Assembly: GCF_049800775.1 (NCBI RefSeq)
Contig: NZ_JBNAFR010000001.1
Location: 930,001-994,000 of the forward strand
DNA: 64,000 nt
DNA from: Dinoroseobacter sp049800775
Lineage (GTDB): Bacteria > Pseudomonadota > Alphaproteobacteria > Rhodobacterales > Rhodobacteraceae
Reading direction: 5' to 3'
Under the pieces are notes generated by a model that worked only from the letters and a program-made list of their open reading frames with translations, was not told the origin of the DNA and searched no databases. The translations under genes and the position numbers were made by a program. Of this stretch, positions 22,310 to 30,943 are shown one piece after another; the stretch's first letter is position 1, and each line of letters begins with the position of its first letter.

Positions 22310-23812
22310 TCACGTTGTAGCGGGTTCCTGAAACACGGGGTGCAACTGGTCAAACGGGACCGACGTGCCGTTGGGCTGCACGAGGCGCACATGATGACGG
22401 CGCATCTGGCGCGGCTCCTGCACCCCCACGGAATGAGAGATCGTCTCGACCTCCTTCACCAGACCGGTCGCGTAATTCGCCACGCGCTTATACTTCTCCT
22501 CGACCACGAGCCCTTTCTGAAACCGGGGATCATGGGTGGTGATGCCCGTGGGGCAGGTGTTCTTGTTGCATTTGAGCGCCTGGATACAGCCCAGACTGAA
22601 CATGAAGCCCCGCGCCGAGGTCACGAAATCCGCCCCCGCCGCCAGGGCCCAGGCCACATCGCCCGGATTGACCAGCTTGCCTGAGGCGATCAGACGGATC
22701 CGCTCGCGCAGCCCGTATTCACTGCGCAGGTCATCGACCATGGGCAGCGCCTCGCGCACGGTCATCCCCACCAGATCGATCAAAGGCATGGGCGCGGCCC
22801 CGGTGCCGCCCTCGCCCCCGTCCAGCGTGATGAAATCCGGGGCACTCTCGGGGCCGCGTTGGTTGATGGCCTCAAAAAGCTCGCGAAAGGGGCGTTCTGC
22901 CCCGGCCACCATCTTGATGCCCACGGGCTTGCCGGTGACCTCGCGCACATGATGCACGAAATCCAGCAGGTCCTCCCAATCGTCGATCTCCACATGGCGG
23001 TTGGGCGAATAGCTCGTCTGCCCCACTGCAAGACCGCGCACCTCGGCGATCTCGGCGGTCACCTTCTCGCCGGGCAGGATCCCGCCCTTGCCGGGCTTGG
23101 CCCCCTGGCTGAGCTTGATCTCGAACATGCGCACGGTCTCATGGGCGGCCATCTTCGCCAGTTTCTCGTCGTCCAGCGCCCCCTCGGGCGTGCGCACCCC
23201 GTATTTCGCCGTCCCGATCTGATAGACGATATCCGCGCCCCCGGTCAGGTGATGCGCGCTCAAGCCCCCCTCGCCCGTGTTCAGCCAGCATCCCGCCGCC
23301 TTGGCCCCCTTGGACAGGGCCAGCACCGCCGGTTTCGAGATCGCGCCATAACTCATGCCCGAGATGTTGAAGATCGAGCGGGCCACGAAAGGCTGTCGCG
23401 CCGTGGGACCGATCAGCATGGGCCCGGCGGCGCTCGCCTGCTCGTCCAGGGGCGGAAAGGCCGCGTTCACGAAGATCGGTGTGCCCACCACGCTCAGATT
23501 GCGGGTCGACCCAAAGGCCACCGTGTTGCCCTTGCCCGAGGAGGCCCGGCTCACCCATTCCCGCTGGGCGCGGTTGAAGGGCAGCTCCTCCCGGTCCATG
23601 GCAAAGAAGTATTGGCGAAAGAATTCGCCCAGGGTCGAGAAGATATGCCGGAACCGTCCGATCACCGGGTAATTCCGCCGGATCGCGTCGGCGGTCTGCA
23701 TCCGGTCGATGACAAAGAGCACGACAAGCCCTGCCGCGATCGCCCCCAGAACCAGAATGAACCCGTTCGACAGGACCCGGGCGACCCAGTCCGCGCTCTC
23801 CATCATATCCAT
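22310..23812 (-). CDS. FMN-binding glutamate synthase-family protein
   Basis: This 500-residue protein has a membrane segment near the N-terminus (residues ~17-37) followed by the FMN-binding central domain of glutamate synthase. Visible landmarks are FNISGMSYGAISKPAV, GTGAAPMPLIDLVG and a cysteine group CIQALKCNKNTCPTGI that resembles the 3Fe-4S cluster site. No glutaminase domain is present, so it cannot be a stand-alone GOGAT. Such orphan proteins (COG0069) are common in proteobacteria and their reaction is mostly unknown. It is upstream of msrP on the same strand, 64 bases away, but co-transcription is not established. Confidence 0.85.
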   Translation of the reverse strand: MDMMESADWVARVLSNGFILVLGAIAAGLVVLFVIDRMQTADAIRRNYPVIGRFRHIFSTLGEFFRQYFFAMDREELPFNRAQREWVSRASSGKGNTVAFGSTRNLSVVGTPIFVNAAFPPLDEQASAAGPMLIGPTARQPFVARSIFNISGMSYGAISKPAVLALSKGAKAAGCWLNTGEGGLSAHHLTGGADIVYQIGTAKYGVRTPEGALDDEKLAKMAAHETVRMFEIKLSQGAKPGKGGILPGEKVTAEIAEVRGLAVGQTSYSPNRHVEIDDWEDLLDFVHHVREVTGKPVGIKMVAGAERPFRELFEAINQRGPESAPDFITLDGGEGGTGAAPMPLIDLVGMTVREALPMVDDLRSEYGLRERIRLIASGKLVNPGDVAWALAAGADFVTSARGFMFSLGCIQALKCNKNTCPTGITTHDPRFQKGLVVEEKYKRVANYATGLVKEVETISHSVGVQEPRQMRRHHVRLVQPNGTSVPFDQLHPVFQEPATT

Positions 23813-24079
23813 CGCTCACCTCCGCAATATCTTGCCAAGGCTAGGCATCCCCCCGCCGCAAAACCAGCCCGGAGGCGATGAATTCCGAAACACTTTGCCG
23901 TCATTTGTCACGACGCTTCACAAAAATGTGTCTCGCATTCAGCTTTTCAGAGGGCTTAGGCCCAGCGCCGCTGTCGTCAACTCCGTCGGCGGAAAGCCCC
24001 GCTCGAAAACACACCTAGCTGCCCGTCATCGAACAAGAGATCCGCCATGGGGGCGGATGTTTGACAGGGAGATACACTC

Positions 24080-24571
24080 ATGATCCGCAGAACTTTTCTC
24101 GCCGCTTCCACCGCAGTGATGATGGCCGGTGCGGCCTTCGCGATGAGCGACGACGACAAGGCAAAGGATATCGTTGACGTAGCCGTGGAAGCCGGCAGCT
24201 TCGGCACGCTGGTCGCGGCCGTTCAGGCCGCCGGTCTGGTCGAGACCCTCAAGAGCGAAGGTCCCTTCACGGTCTTCGCACCCACCGACGAGGCCTTCGC
24301 CGCCCTGCCCGCAGGCACGGTCGAAGACCTGCTCAAGCCCGAGAACAAGGACCAGCTGACCGCGATCCTGACCTATCACGTGATCCCGGCCAAGGTGATG
24401 TCCGGCGATCTGTCCAACGGTATGGAAGCGGCCACCGTGCAAGGCAGCTCGGTCAAGATCATGACCGAAGGCGGCGTCACCGTGGATGGCGCAACCGTCA
24501 CCGCGGCCGATATCGAAGCCTCCAACGGTGTCATCCACGTGATCGACACGGTCATCCTGCCGACCATGTAA
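24080..24571 (+). CDS. Exported fasciclin-domain protein
   Basis: This 163-residue protein has a signal peptide (residues ~1-22, ending AGAAFA) followed by one FAS1 domain. The domain landmarks are clear: GSFGTLVAAVQAAGL, GPFTVFAPTDEAFAALP and NGVIHVIDTVILP. FAS1 domains mediate adhesion or act in extracytoplasmic stress responses. The next gene is a paralogue, so this is a tandem duplication. A good ribosome site (ACAGGGAGA) precedes the ATG. Confidence 0.9.
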   Translation: MIRRTFLAASTAVMMAGAAFAMSDDDKAKDIVDVAVEAGSFGTLVAAVQAAGLVETLKSEGPFTVFAPTDEAFAALPAGTVEDLLKPENKDQLTAILTYHVIPAKVMSGDLSNGMEAATVQGSSVKIMTEGGVTVDGATVTAADIEASNGVIHVIDTVILPTM

Positions 24572-24585
24572 GGTCAACCACCCAC

Positions 24586-24613
24586 TGGTTCGGCCGGGGT
24601 TCCGGCCGGACCA
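24586..24613 (+). promoter_or_regulatory. Hairpin between the two fasciclin genes
   Basis: TGGTTCGGCCGG (24586-24597) pairs with CCGGCCGGACCA (24602-24613), with one G-T pair and a 4-base loop. No U-tract follows, so it is more likely an mRNA-stabilising or transcription-damping element than a full terminator. Confidence 0.5.
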
Positions 24614-24624
24614 GCACCACAGTT

Positions 24625-25137
24625 TTGAAGAAAAGAGAGACCCCAATGAACCGTCGTTTCGCACTCAAGTCCTTGGCAGCCGCCGGTGCCGTCGCCTTCG
24701 TCGCAGCATGTGACCCCATGGCCAGCACCTCCCCCGATATTGTGGATATTGCCGCATCTGACAGCCAGTTCTCCACCCTGGTCGCCGCCGTGGGCGCCGC
24801 CGGCCTCGTGGACACCCTCAAGAGCGATGGCCCCTTCACCGTCTTCGCCCCGACCGATGAGGCCTTCGCCAAACTGCCCGCCGGCACCGTGGAATCCCTG
24901 CTGGAGCCGGGCAATATCGATCAGCTGACCGCGATCCTGACCTATCACGTGGTGCCCGGTGCGGTGACCTCCGGCGATCTGGCCGGCGCCATGCTCGACG
25001 TCGCCACCGTGCAGGGCGGCACCGTCAAGGTCGACGGCACCGACGGCGTGAAGGTCAACGATGCCACCGTCATCGCGGCGGACATCATGGCCTCCAACGG
25101 CGTGATCCACGTGATCGACACGGTTCTGCTGCCCTGA
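24625..25137 (+). CDS. Fasciclin-domain lipoprotein
   Basis: This 170-residue paralogue of the preceding gene has the same FAS1 landmarks (SQFSTLVAAVGAAGLVDTLK, GPFTVFAPTDEAF, NGVIHVIDTVLLP). Its N-terminus differs: MNRRFALKSLAAAGAVAFVAAC fits a lipoprotein signal with Cys as the lipidation site at residue 22. The residue after the Cys is Asp, the inner-membrane retention signal known from E. coli; whether that rule holds here is uncertain. The two proteins may therefore act at different places in the envelope. An AAGAGAGA ribosome site is present. Confidence 0.88.
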   Translation: MKKRETPMNRRFALKSLAAAGAVAFVAACDPMASTSPDIVDIAASDSQFSTLVAAVGAAGLVDTLKSDGPFTVFAPTDEAFAKLPAGTVESLLEPGNIDQLTAILTYHVVPGAVTSGDLAGAMLDVATVQGGTVKVDGTDGVKVNDATVIAADIMASNGVIHVIDTVLLP

Positions 25138-25181
25138 TCGGGACCCGACCCGCGTTACCAGTGCTCTGATTTCGAGTACCC

Positions 25182-25215
25182 AAGCCCCCGGCGCCGCCGC
25201 GTCGGGGGCTTTTTC
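25182..25215 (+). terminator. Intrinsic terminator after the fasciclin genes
   Basis: AAGCCCCCG (25182-25190) pairs perfectly with CGGGGGCTT (25203-25211), with a 12-base GC-rich loop and a run of T to 25214. Confidence 0.88.
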
Positions 25216-25297
25216 GTGCAAGCCCCGCCCCCTCTTGTCTGCGCCCGGAGCTTCCCGCACTCTGAGCCCAAAGCGCCCCGCGCAAATGGGAGATCAC

Positions 25298-26050
25298 ATG
25301 TCCGAGAAAATCGCCGTCGTCACCGGAGCCGCCCGCGGCATCGGCCTCGCCACCACGCGCCTCTTCACCGATTCCGGCTGGAAGGTCGCGATGATCGACC
25401 GCGATGGAGAGGCGCTCGCCGATGCGATCACCAGCCTCGACAATGTCCACGGGATCGATTGCGACGTCTCGGATGCGGACTCGGTCTCGGGAATGATCGC
25501 CGAGACCCTGCGCAAGTTCGGGCGGATCGATGCGCTGGTCAACAATGCCGGCGTAGCCGATTTCGGCCCGATCGAGGACACGACCTACGCGCGGTGGCGC
25601 ACGGTGATGGCCACCAATCTGGACGGCCCCTTCCTCTGCGTGCAGGCCGCGACCCCGGCCCTGCGCGAGACGGGCGGGGCCATCGTCAACATTTCCTCGA
25701 TCTCGGGCCTGCGCGCCTCGACCCTCCGGGTGGCCTATGGCACCTCCAAGGCGGCGGTGATCCAGCTCACCCTGCAACAGGCGGTCGAGCTCGGCGAATA
25801 TGGTATCCGGGCCAATTGCGTCTGCCCGGGCCCCGTACGTACCAAGCTTGCCATGGCCGTCCACTCGCAAGAGATCATCGAGGCCTATCACGACGCGATC
25901 CCGCTCAACCGCTACGGCTCGGAACAGGAAATCGCCGAGGCGATCGCCTTTCTGTGCTCGGACAAGGCCAGCTATATCACCGGGCAGGTGCTCGCCGCCG
26001 ATGGCGGGTTCGAGGCCACGGGCATCGGCCTGCCCGCCCTGCGCCGCTAG
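25298..26050 (+). CDS. Short-chain dehydrogenase/reductase
   Basis: This is a 250-residue classical SDR. The cofactor motif TGAARGIG, the structural NNAG, the catalytic Ser (ISSISG) and the YGTSK pair are all present, and the C-terminus GGFEATGIGL is normal. The Asp after the second strand (AMIDRDGE) suggests NAD rather than NADP use. Substrate unknown. The ATG at 25298 with GGGAGA upstream is preferred; the frame is open further upstream to 25235, and an ATG at 25286 is possible. It stands alone, after the fasciclin terminator. Confidence 0.87.
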   Translation: MSEKIAVVTGAARGIGLATTRLFTDSGWKVAMIDRDGEALADAITSLDNVHGIDCDVSDADSVSGMIAETLRKFGRIDALVNNAGVADFGPIEDTTYARWRTVMATNLDGPFLCVQAATPALRETGGAIVNISSISGLRASTLRVAYGTSKAAVIQLTLQQAVELGEYGIRANCVCPGPVRTKLAMAVHSQEIIEAYHDAIPLNRYGSEQEIAEAIAFLCSDKASYITGQVLAADGGFEATGIGLPALRR

Positions 26051-26079
26051 GGGCGCCGCCTCTCAGCCGCGACCCGCCG

Positions 26080-26388
26080 TCAGCGCATCATCGTGGCGTG
26101 GCCCGAGGCGATCAGGGCCGCGCCGATATCCTCGCCATCCGCCTGACAAGTGCCCGAGGCAAAGCTCTGGATGCCCGCGCCCTGCATCTGGCAGGTCACG
26201 AGCTTGCCCTCGACAATCGCGCGCAACATCTCGGCCGCCGCTTCGCCCTGCGGACTGTTCGGCGGGGGCACCGCGATCCCTTCGAGCCGAACCGCCGTTC
26301 CGGACATCACGAGGGTTCCGGCATCGGCCACATAGACATCCCCCTTGGGAGCCGCGAGCAACAGAACGAAGGCCACGAGGGGAAACAT
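26080..26388 (-). CDS. Exported staphylococcal-nuclease-fold protein, probably inactive
   Basis: This 102-residue protein has a short hydrophobic N-terminus (MFPLVAFVLLLAAP) and the outline of a thermonuclease (SNc) domain: VADAGTLVMSGTAVRLEGI, then QGEAAAEMLRAIVEG and DIGAALIASGHA. The usual DGDT is DAGT and the usual GIDAPE is GIAVPPP, so both calcium-binding Asp residues and the catalytic Glu are missing. No YGR motif for the second Arg is visible. It likely keeps the fold without nuclease activity; binding or structural roles are guesses. Confidence 0.65.
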   Translation of the reverse strand: MFPLVAFVLLLAAPKGDVYVADAGTLVMSGTAVRLEGIAVPPPNSPQGEAAAEMLRAIVEGKLVTCQMQGAGIQSFASGTCQADGEDIGAALIASGHATMMR

Positions 26389-26530
26389 GCGAAGGCTCCT
26401 TTTCTAGGGTTCGGGACAGGATCCGCAGATCCCGTCAAGAAACCGTTAAAAGCCTAATGATTTATACTTTTTGTATCAACTATCATCTTCTGCGTTGCCA
26501 TAGATTAACGCCTGTGACACATACCTCGCC

Positions 26531-26758
26531 ATGAAGATCGGAACCATCATCGCGCGGGCGCGCCGGGCCACGGGGCTCAAGCAGAAAGAGCTGGCCGATG
26601 CGGCCGGCGTGCATGTGCAGACCCTCAAACGCCTCGAGGGCGGGTCCGGGGCGGGCTATGACACGGTTCGCGCCCTGGAAAAGGCGCTGCGCAAACATGG
26701 CGCGCGGTGGGAAGAGACCGAGACGGGCGTACGGCTGACCGTGGATCTGGACGGCTAG
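26531..26758 (+). CDS. Small XRE-type helix-turn-helix protein
   Basis: This 75-residue protein is almost entirely a Cro/C1-type domain: IGTIIARARRATGLKQKELADAAGVHVQTLKRLEGG. The C-terminal strand ARWEETETGVRLTVDL has the usual shape of single-domain regulators of this kind. It lies in an AT-rich gap between two minus-strand genes, with an AT-rich upstream segment holding TATAC/GTATC half sites near 26465-26478 that may be an operator. Its target is unknown; autoregulation is a guess. Confidence 0.75.
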   Translation: MKIGTIIARARRATGLKQKELADAAGVHVQTLKRLEGGSGAGYDTVRALEKALRKHGARWEETETGVRLTVDLDG

Positions 26759-26773
26759 GCGCCCGCGCGAACG

Positions 26774-27295
26774 CTAGCCGTTCTGCGCCGCATTGCAGTC
26801 GCGCGCAGCCTCGATGGCCTTCATCGTCCCGGTCAGATCGACCACGAATGCGAAATCCGTCTCGGGCAGAACGATCATCTCGTATTGCTGCATGATATCG
26901 GTGACGAATTGCGGGTCATCCGAGATGATGTAGCCGCCCTGATACCCGTCCCGCAGGCCCGAGCTGAGCGTGCGCGCCGAGCCCACATAGAGGTTCTCGC
27001 CCAGCAGCACCGCGACCGTTTCCTCCCCGGTCTCCAACGGGGTGTCCTGTTTGGTGAACACGCCCAGATAGCCGAAGCCGCGATCCACGGTCAGGCCCAT
27101 CTGAACGACATTCTCGGCCGCATCGACCTTCTCGATCATGCAGGTCTTCCGGTCCTCATTGACAAAGACCGTCCAGCCTTCGATCGACCCATAGGCGCTG
27201 AACGTGGTGCCCGGGGCGGGCAGGACATCGGAATTGGCCTGCGCCATGGGCGCGGTGCAGGCGAGCGCTGCGGCAAGCACGAGGGGTCGGAACAT
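26774..27295 (-). CDS. Exported hypothetical protein
   Basis: This 173-residue protein has a clear Sec signal peptide (MFRPLVLAAALACTAPMAQA) and a mature part of mixed alpha/beta character with no motif I recognise. One Cys pair is possible (KTCMIEK and ARDCNAA), which fits disulfide formation in the periplasm. The ATG at 27295 is chosen because it gives the signal peptide; an upstream in-frame start at 27376 would bury it. The general pattern recalls small periplasmic proteins of the IalB kind, but I would not assign the family. Confidence 0.65.
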   Translation of the reverse strand: MFRPLVLAAALACTAPMAQANSDVLPAPGTTFSAYGSIEGWTVFVNEDRKTCMIEKVDAAENVVQMGLTVDRGFGYLGVFTKQDTPLETGEETVAVLLGENLYVGSARTLSSGLRDGYQGGYIISDDPQFVTDIMQQYEMIVLPETDFAFVVDLTGTMKAIEAARDCNAAQNG

Positions 27296-27357
27296 GGCTG
27301 GGCCTCCTGATCTGGCGATGTCCTCCCGACACTGACCGGCCCCCGTCACGGACGCAA

Positions 27358-27386
27358 ACAAAAAAGGCCCCCGCATCCGGGGGCCT
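27358..27386 (-). terminator. Terminator after clpB
   Basis: On the minus strand AGGCCCCCG (27386 to 27378) pairs with CGGGGGCCT (27373 to 27365) and is followed by a run of T. It lies 20 bases past the clpB stop codon. Confidence 0.9.
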
Positions 27387-27406
27387 CTCTCAGGTGCCGT
27401 CTGGCG

Positions 27407-30022
27407 TCAATGGACCACCGCATCCTCCGGCGGTGTGCGCTGGGAACTCGACACGCGGTCCCCGACCAGAAGACCATCGGCCCCGGCACTGATCGGAATA
27501 CTGTCGCCATCGGACAGATCCCCCGACAGGATCATCTCTGCCAACTGGTCCTGCAGGGCCCGCTGGATCACCCGCTTGAGCGGGCGCGCGCCAAAGACCG
27601 GGTCATAGCCCTCATCGGCAAGCCAGGTCCGCGCACTGTCATCCAGTGCCAGCGTCAGCTTGCGCCCATCCAGCCGCTTTTGCAGCAGGGCGAGCTGGAT
27701 ATCGACAATCGCATCCATATCCTCGCGCACGAGCCGGTCGAAGATGATCGTCTCGTCCAGCCGGTTGAGGAACTCGGGCCGGAAATGGGCCCGGACCGCA
27801 TCCATCACGTCGCGCTTGGCCCCGCTCGTATCGGCTCCGTCGGGCAGCTGGCTCAGCGCCTGCGCCCCAAGGTTCGAGGTCAGCACGATCAGCGTCTGCT
27901 TGAAATCGACCGTCCGGCCCTGCCCATCGGTGAGCATCCCGTCATCCAGCACCTGCAACAGCACGTTGAAGACATCCGGATGCGCCTTCTCGACCTCATC
28001 GAACAACACGACCTGATAGGGCCGCCGCCGCACCGCCTCGGTCAGCACGCCGCCCTCGTCATAGCCGACATAGCCCGGAGGCGCCCCGATCAGCCGCGCG
28101 ACCGCGTGTTTCTCCATGAACTCGGACATGTCGATGCGCACCATCGCGCTGTCATCGTCAAAGAGGAACTCCGCCACGGCCTTGGTCAGCTCGGTCTTGC
28201 CGACCCCGGTGGGCCCGAGGAAGAGGAACGAGCCCAAAGGCCGGTTCTCGTCGTTCAGCCCCGCCCGCGCCCGGCGCACCGCATTGGCCACCGCACGTAC
28301 AGCGGATTTCTGACCGATGACCCGACGCCCGATCTCATCCTCCATCCGGAGAAGCTTCTCACGCTCGCCCTCGAGCATCTTGGAGGTCGGGATGCCGGTC
28401 CAACGCTCCACCACCGAGGCGATCTGCTCCGGGCGCACGGCCTCCTCGACCATCACGTCGCTCTCGCCATTCTCGGCGGCGGCCAGCTGCTTCTCGAGCC
28501 CCGGGATCACGCCATAGGACAGCTCCCCCGCGCGGCCCAGATTGCCCTCGCGCTTGGCGATCTCGAGCTCGGCCCGCGCCTTGTCGAGCTGCTCCTTGAG
28601 GTCCCGCGCCGCGCTCAGCTTGTCGCGCTCGGACTGCCACTGGGCGGTCATCTCTGCGCTGCGCTGCTGCAGATCCGACAGATCCTTTTCCAGGCTCGCG
28701 AGACGGTCGCGCGAGGCCAGATCATCCTCTAGCCGCAGCGCCTCCGCCTCGATCTGCTTCTGCAGGATCTCGCGATCCAGCGCGTCGAGCTCTTCGGGCT
28801 TGCTGTCCACTTCCATGCGCAGCCGCGACGCCGCCTCATCCACGAGGTCGATCGCCTTGTCCGGCAGGAAGCGGTCCGTGATATAGCGATGGCTCAGGGT
28901 CGAGGCCGCCACCAGCGCACTATCCGAGATCCGCACCCCGTGATGCAGCTCGTATTTCTCCTTGATGCCCCGCAGGATCGACACCGTGTCCTCGACCGTA
29001 GGCTCCTGCACGATCACCGGCTGGAACCGGCGGGCCAGCGCGGCGTCCTTCTCGACATATTTGCGGTACTCATCGAGCGTCGTGGCCCCGACACAGTGCA
29101 GCTCCCCGCGCGCCAGCGCCGGTTTCAGCAGGTTCGAAGCATCCATCGCCCCATCCGCCTTGCCCGCGCCCACAAGCGTGTGCATCTCGTCGATAAACAG
29201 GATGATCTCCCCCGCCGCCGCCGTCACTTCCGACAGCACGGATTTCAACCGCTCCTCGAACTCGCCGCGATACTTCGCGCCCGCGATCAGGCTGCCCATG
29301 TCCAGCGCCATCAGCTTCTTGTTGCGCAAGGATTCAGGCACATCGCCATTCACGATCCGCAGGGCGAGACCCTCGGCAATCGCAGTCTTGCCGACGCCCG
29401 GCTCGCCGATCAGCACCGGGTTGTTCTTGGTGCGACGGCTCAGCACCTGCATGGCGCGCCGGATTTCCTCGTCGCGCCCGATGATCGGGTCGATCTTGCT
29501 ATCGGCCGCCGCCTCGGTCAGGTCGCGCGCGAATTTCTTGAGCGCATCATAGCCCGATTCCGCCGAGGCCGTATCCGCCGTCCGCCCCTTGCGAATGTCA
29601 TTGATCGCACCGTTCAGCTTCTGGGCGGTCACGCCACCGGCCTCCAGCGCGCTCTTGGCACCGGATTTCGTCACGGCCAGCGCGGTCAGGATGCGCTCCA
29701 CCGGGACAAAACTGTCGCCGGCCTTGGTCGCGATCTTTTCCGCCTCGTCCAGCACCTTCGAGGTCTGGGCATCCAGATAGGTCTGCGCGCCGTCGCCCGA
29801 CACCTTGGGCAGCTTATCCAGCGCCGTCTCCAGCGCCTCGCGCACCCGTGCCAGATCCCCGCCTGCGCGTTCGATCAGGTTGGCCGCCAGCCCCTCGTCA
29901 TCATCCAGAAATGCCTTCAGAAGATGCTCGGGCACCATCCGCTGGTGATTTTCCCGCATCGCGATGGTCTGGGCGGCCTGAAGGAAGCCGCGCGACCGCT
30001 CCGTGAACTTTTCCAGGTTCAT
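27407..30022 (-). CDS. clpB: ATP-dependent disaggregase ClpB
   Basis: This 871-residue Hsp100 chaperone works with DnaK to dissolve protein aggregates. It contains the N-terminal Clp repeat domain (from MNLEKFTERS), a first AAA domain with GEPGVGKTA, a long middle coiled coil (about residues 400-530), and a second AAA domain with GPTGVGKTE and FLFDDDSAMVRIDMSEFMEK. Length matches the family. The ATG at 30022 follows AAAGGAGAAA; the frame stays open further upstream but with no homology. An RpoH-type promoter lies upstream, consistent with heat induction. Confidence 0.97.
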   Translation of the reverse strand: MNLEKFTERSRGFLQAAQTIAMRENHQRMVPEHLLKAFLDDDEGLAANLIERAGGDLARVREALETALDKLPKVSGDGAQTYLDAQTSKVLDEAEKIATKAGDSFVPVERILTALAVTKSGAKSALEAGGVTAQKLNGAINDIRKGRTADTASAESGYDALKKFARDLTEAAADSKIDPIIGRDEEIRRAMQVLSRRTKNNPVLIGEPGVGKTAIAEGLALRIVNGDVPESLRNKKLMALDMGSLIAGAKYRGEFEERLKSVLSEVTAAAGEIILFIDEMHTLVGAGKADGAMDASNLLKPALARGELHCVGATTLDEYRKYVEKDAALARRFQPVIVQEPTVEDTVSILRGIKEKYELHHGVRISDSALVAASTLSHRYITDRFLPDKAIDLVDEAASRLRMEVDSKPEELDALDREILQKQIEAEALRLEDDLASRDRLASLEKDLSDLQQRSAEMTAQWQSERDKLSAARDLKEQLDKARAELEIAKREGNLGRAGELSYGVIPGLEKQLAAAENGESDVMVEEAVRPEQIASVVERWTGIPTSKMLEGEREKLLRMEDEIGRRVIGQKSAVRAVANAVRRARAGLNDENRPLGSFLFLGPTGVGKTELTKAVAEFLFDDDSAMVRIDMSEFMEKHAVARLIGAPPGYVGYDEGGVLTEAVRRRPYQVVLFDEVEKAHPDVFNVLLQVLDDGMLTDGQGRTVDFKQTLIVLTSNLGAQALSQLPDGADTSGAKRDVMDAVRAHFRPEFLNRLDETIIFDRLVREDMDAIVDIQLALLQKRLDGRKLTLALDDSARTWLADEGYDPVFGARPLKRVIQRALQDQLAEMILSGDLSDGDSIPISAGADGLLVGDRVSSSQRTPPEDAVVH

Positions 30023-30098
30023 CGGTTTCTCCTTTTTCCAAGCGCTTGCCCGGTGAGACGCCCGCTTCGCGGCACATCTGTTGCAAGCCTCACATCTC

Positions 30099-30127
30099 AG
30101 ATGGGCGTGAAGAAACCGTTGCGCAAG
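30099..30127 (-). promoter_or_regulatory. Heat-shock (RpoH, sigma-32) type promoter of clpB
   Basis: On the minus strand CTTGCGC (30127-30121) and CCCATCT (30105-30099) are separated by 15 bases. This is close to the alphaproteobacterial sigma-32 pattern CTTGAA, 11-16 bases, CCCATNT. It lies about 77 bases before the clpB start, in the gap shared with divergent pyrF. Confidence 0.65.
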
Positions 30128-30217
30128 AGCCACAGACCCGAAATCGGGCGCGAAAAAGCGCCCCTTGCAGGGGGGCCGGGGCTCTGGCAGGGGAAGGCAG
30201 CAACCATGGAGGCCCCG

Positions 30218-30922
30218 ATGACGCAAACCGCAGATGATCGCCTGATTGTGGCGCTGGATGTTCCCAACGCGCTGGCCGGGCTCGAACTCGCCGGCAAGCT
30301 CGGGGATGCGGTGTCCTTCTACAAGATCGGGCTGGGGATGCTGACCGGCGGGGGGCTGGCGCTGGCCAATGAGTTGAAGACCGAGCATGGCAAGCGGATC
30401 TTTCTCGACATGAAGCTCTTCGATATCGGGGCGACCGTCGAGGCGGCGGTGCGCGGGCTGGCCCAGTTCGAGATCGATTTCCTAACCGTCCATGGCGATC
30501 CCCATGTGGTCGCGGCCGCCAAGCAGGGCGCCGCCGGGTCGGACATGAAGATCCTCGGGGTCACGATCCTGACCTCGCTGGACCGGGCGGATCTGGATGC
30601 CTGCCTGATGCCCGAGGGGCCGGTGCAGGATCTGGTGCTCGAACGCGCGGGCCGCGCGCTGGAGGCCGGGGCCGATGGCGTCATCGCCAGCCCGCAGGAG
30701 GCCGCGCTGATCCGCGCCCTGCCCGAGGCGGATGGCAAGCTGATCGTGACACCGGGCGTGCGCCCGACCGGCGCCGCGCTTGGGGATCAGAAACGGGTGG
30801 CCACGCCCGCCAAGGCAATCGCCGACGGGGCCGACCATATCGTGGTCGGGCGCCCGATCTGGCAGGCCGCGGCCCCGGCCGCCGCCGCGCGCGCCGTGCT
30901 GGCCGAACTGCCCACCACCTAG
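30218..30922 (+). CDS. pyrF: Orotidine 5'-phosphate decarboxylase
   Basis: This 234-residue cytosolic enzyme makes UMP in the last step of de novo pyrimidine synthesis. The catalytic DxKxxD motif is D64-M-K66-L-F-D69, and the phosphate-binding VTPGVRPTG and VVGRPI segments are present. The ATG at 30218 is preferred because GGAGG lies at ideal spacing; an ATG at 30206 would add four residues. It diverges from clpB and ends 22 bases before the convergent nfeD-like gene. Confidence 0.95.
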   Translation: MTQTADDRLIVALDVPNALAGLELAGKLGDAVSFYKIGLGMLTGGGLALANELKTEHGKRIFLDMKLFDIGATVEAAVRGLAQFEIDFLTVHGDPHVVAAAKQGAAGSDMKILGVTILTSLDRADLDACLMPEGPVQDLVLERAGRALEAGADGVIASPQEAALIRALPEADGKLIVTPGVRPTGAALGDQKRVATPAKAIADGADHIVVGRPIWQAAAPAAAARAVLAELPTT

Positions 30923-30943
30923 CGGCTGTGGCGCGGGCCCGGC

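Noticed and set aside
22859..23881. Plus-strand frame of 340 codons opposite the glutamate-synthase-like gene
   Set aside because: His/Arg/Gly-rich composition typical of an antisense shadow; the minus-strand gene has clear FMN-domain motifs.
28889..30217. Upstream extension of pyrF through the clpB region
   Set aside because: The frame is open only because it lies opposite clpB; PyrF homology begins at 30218.
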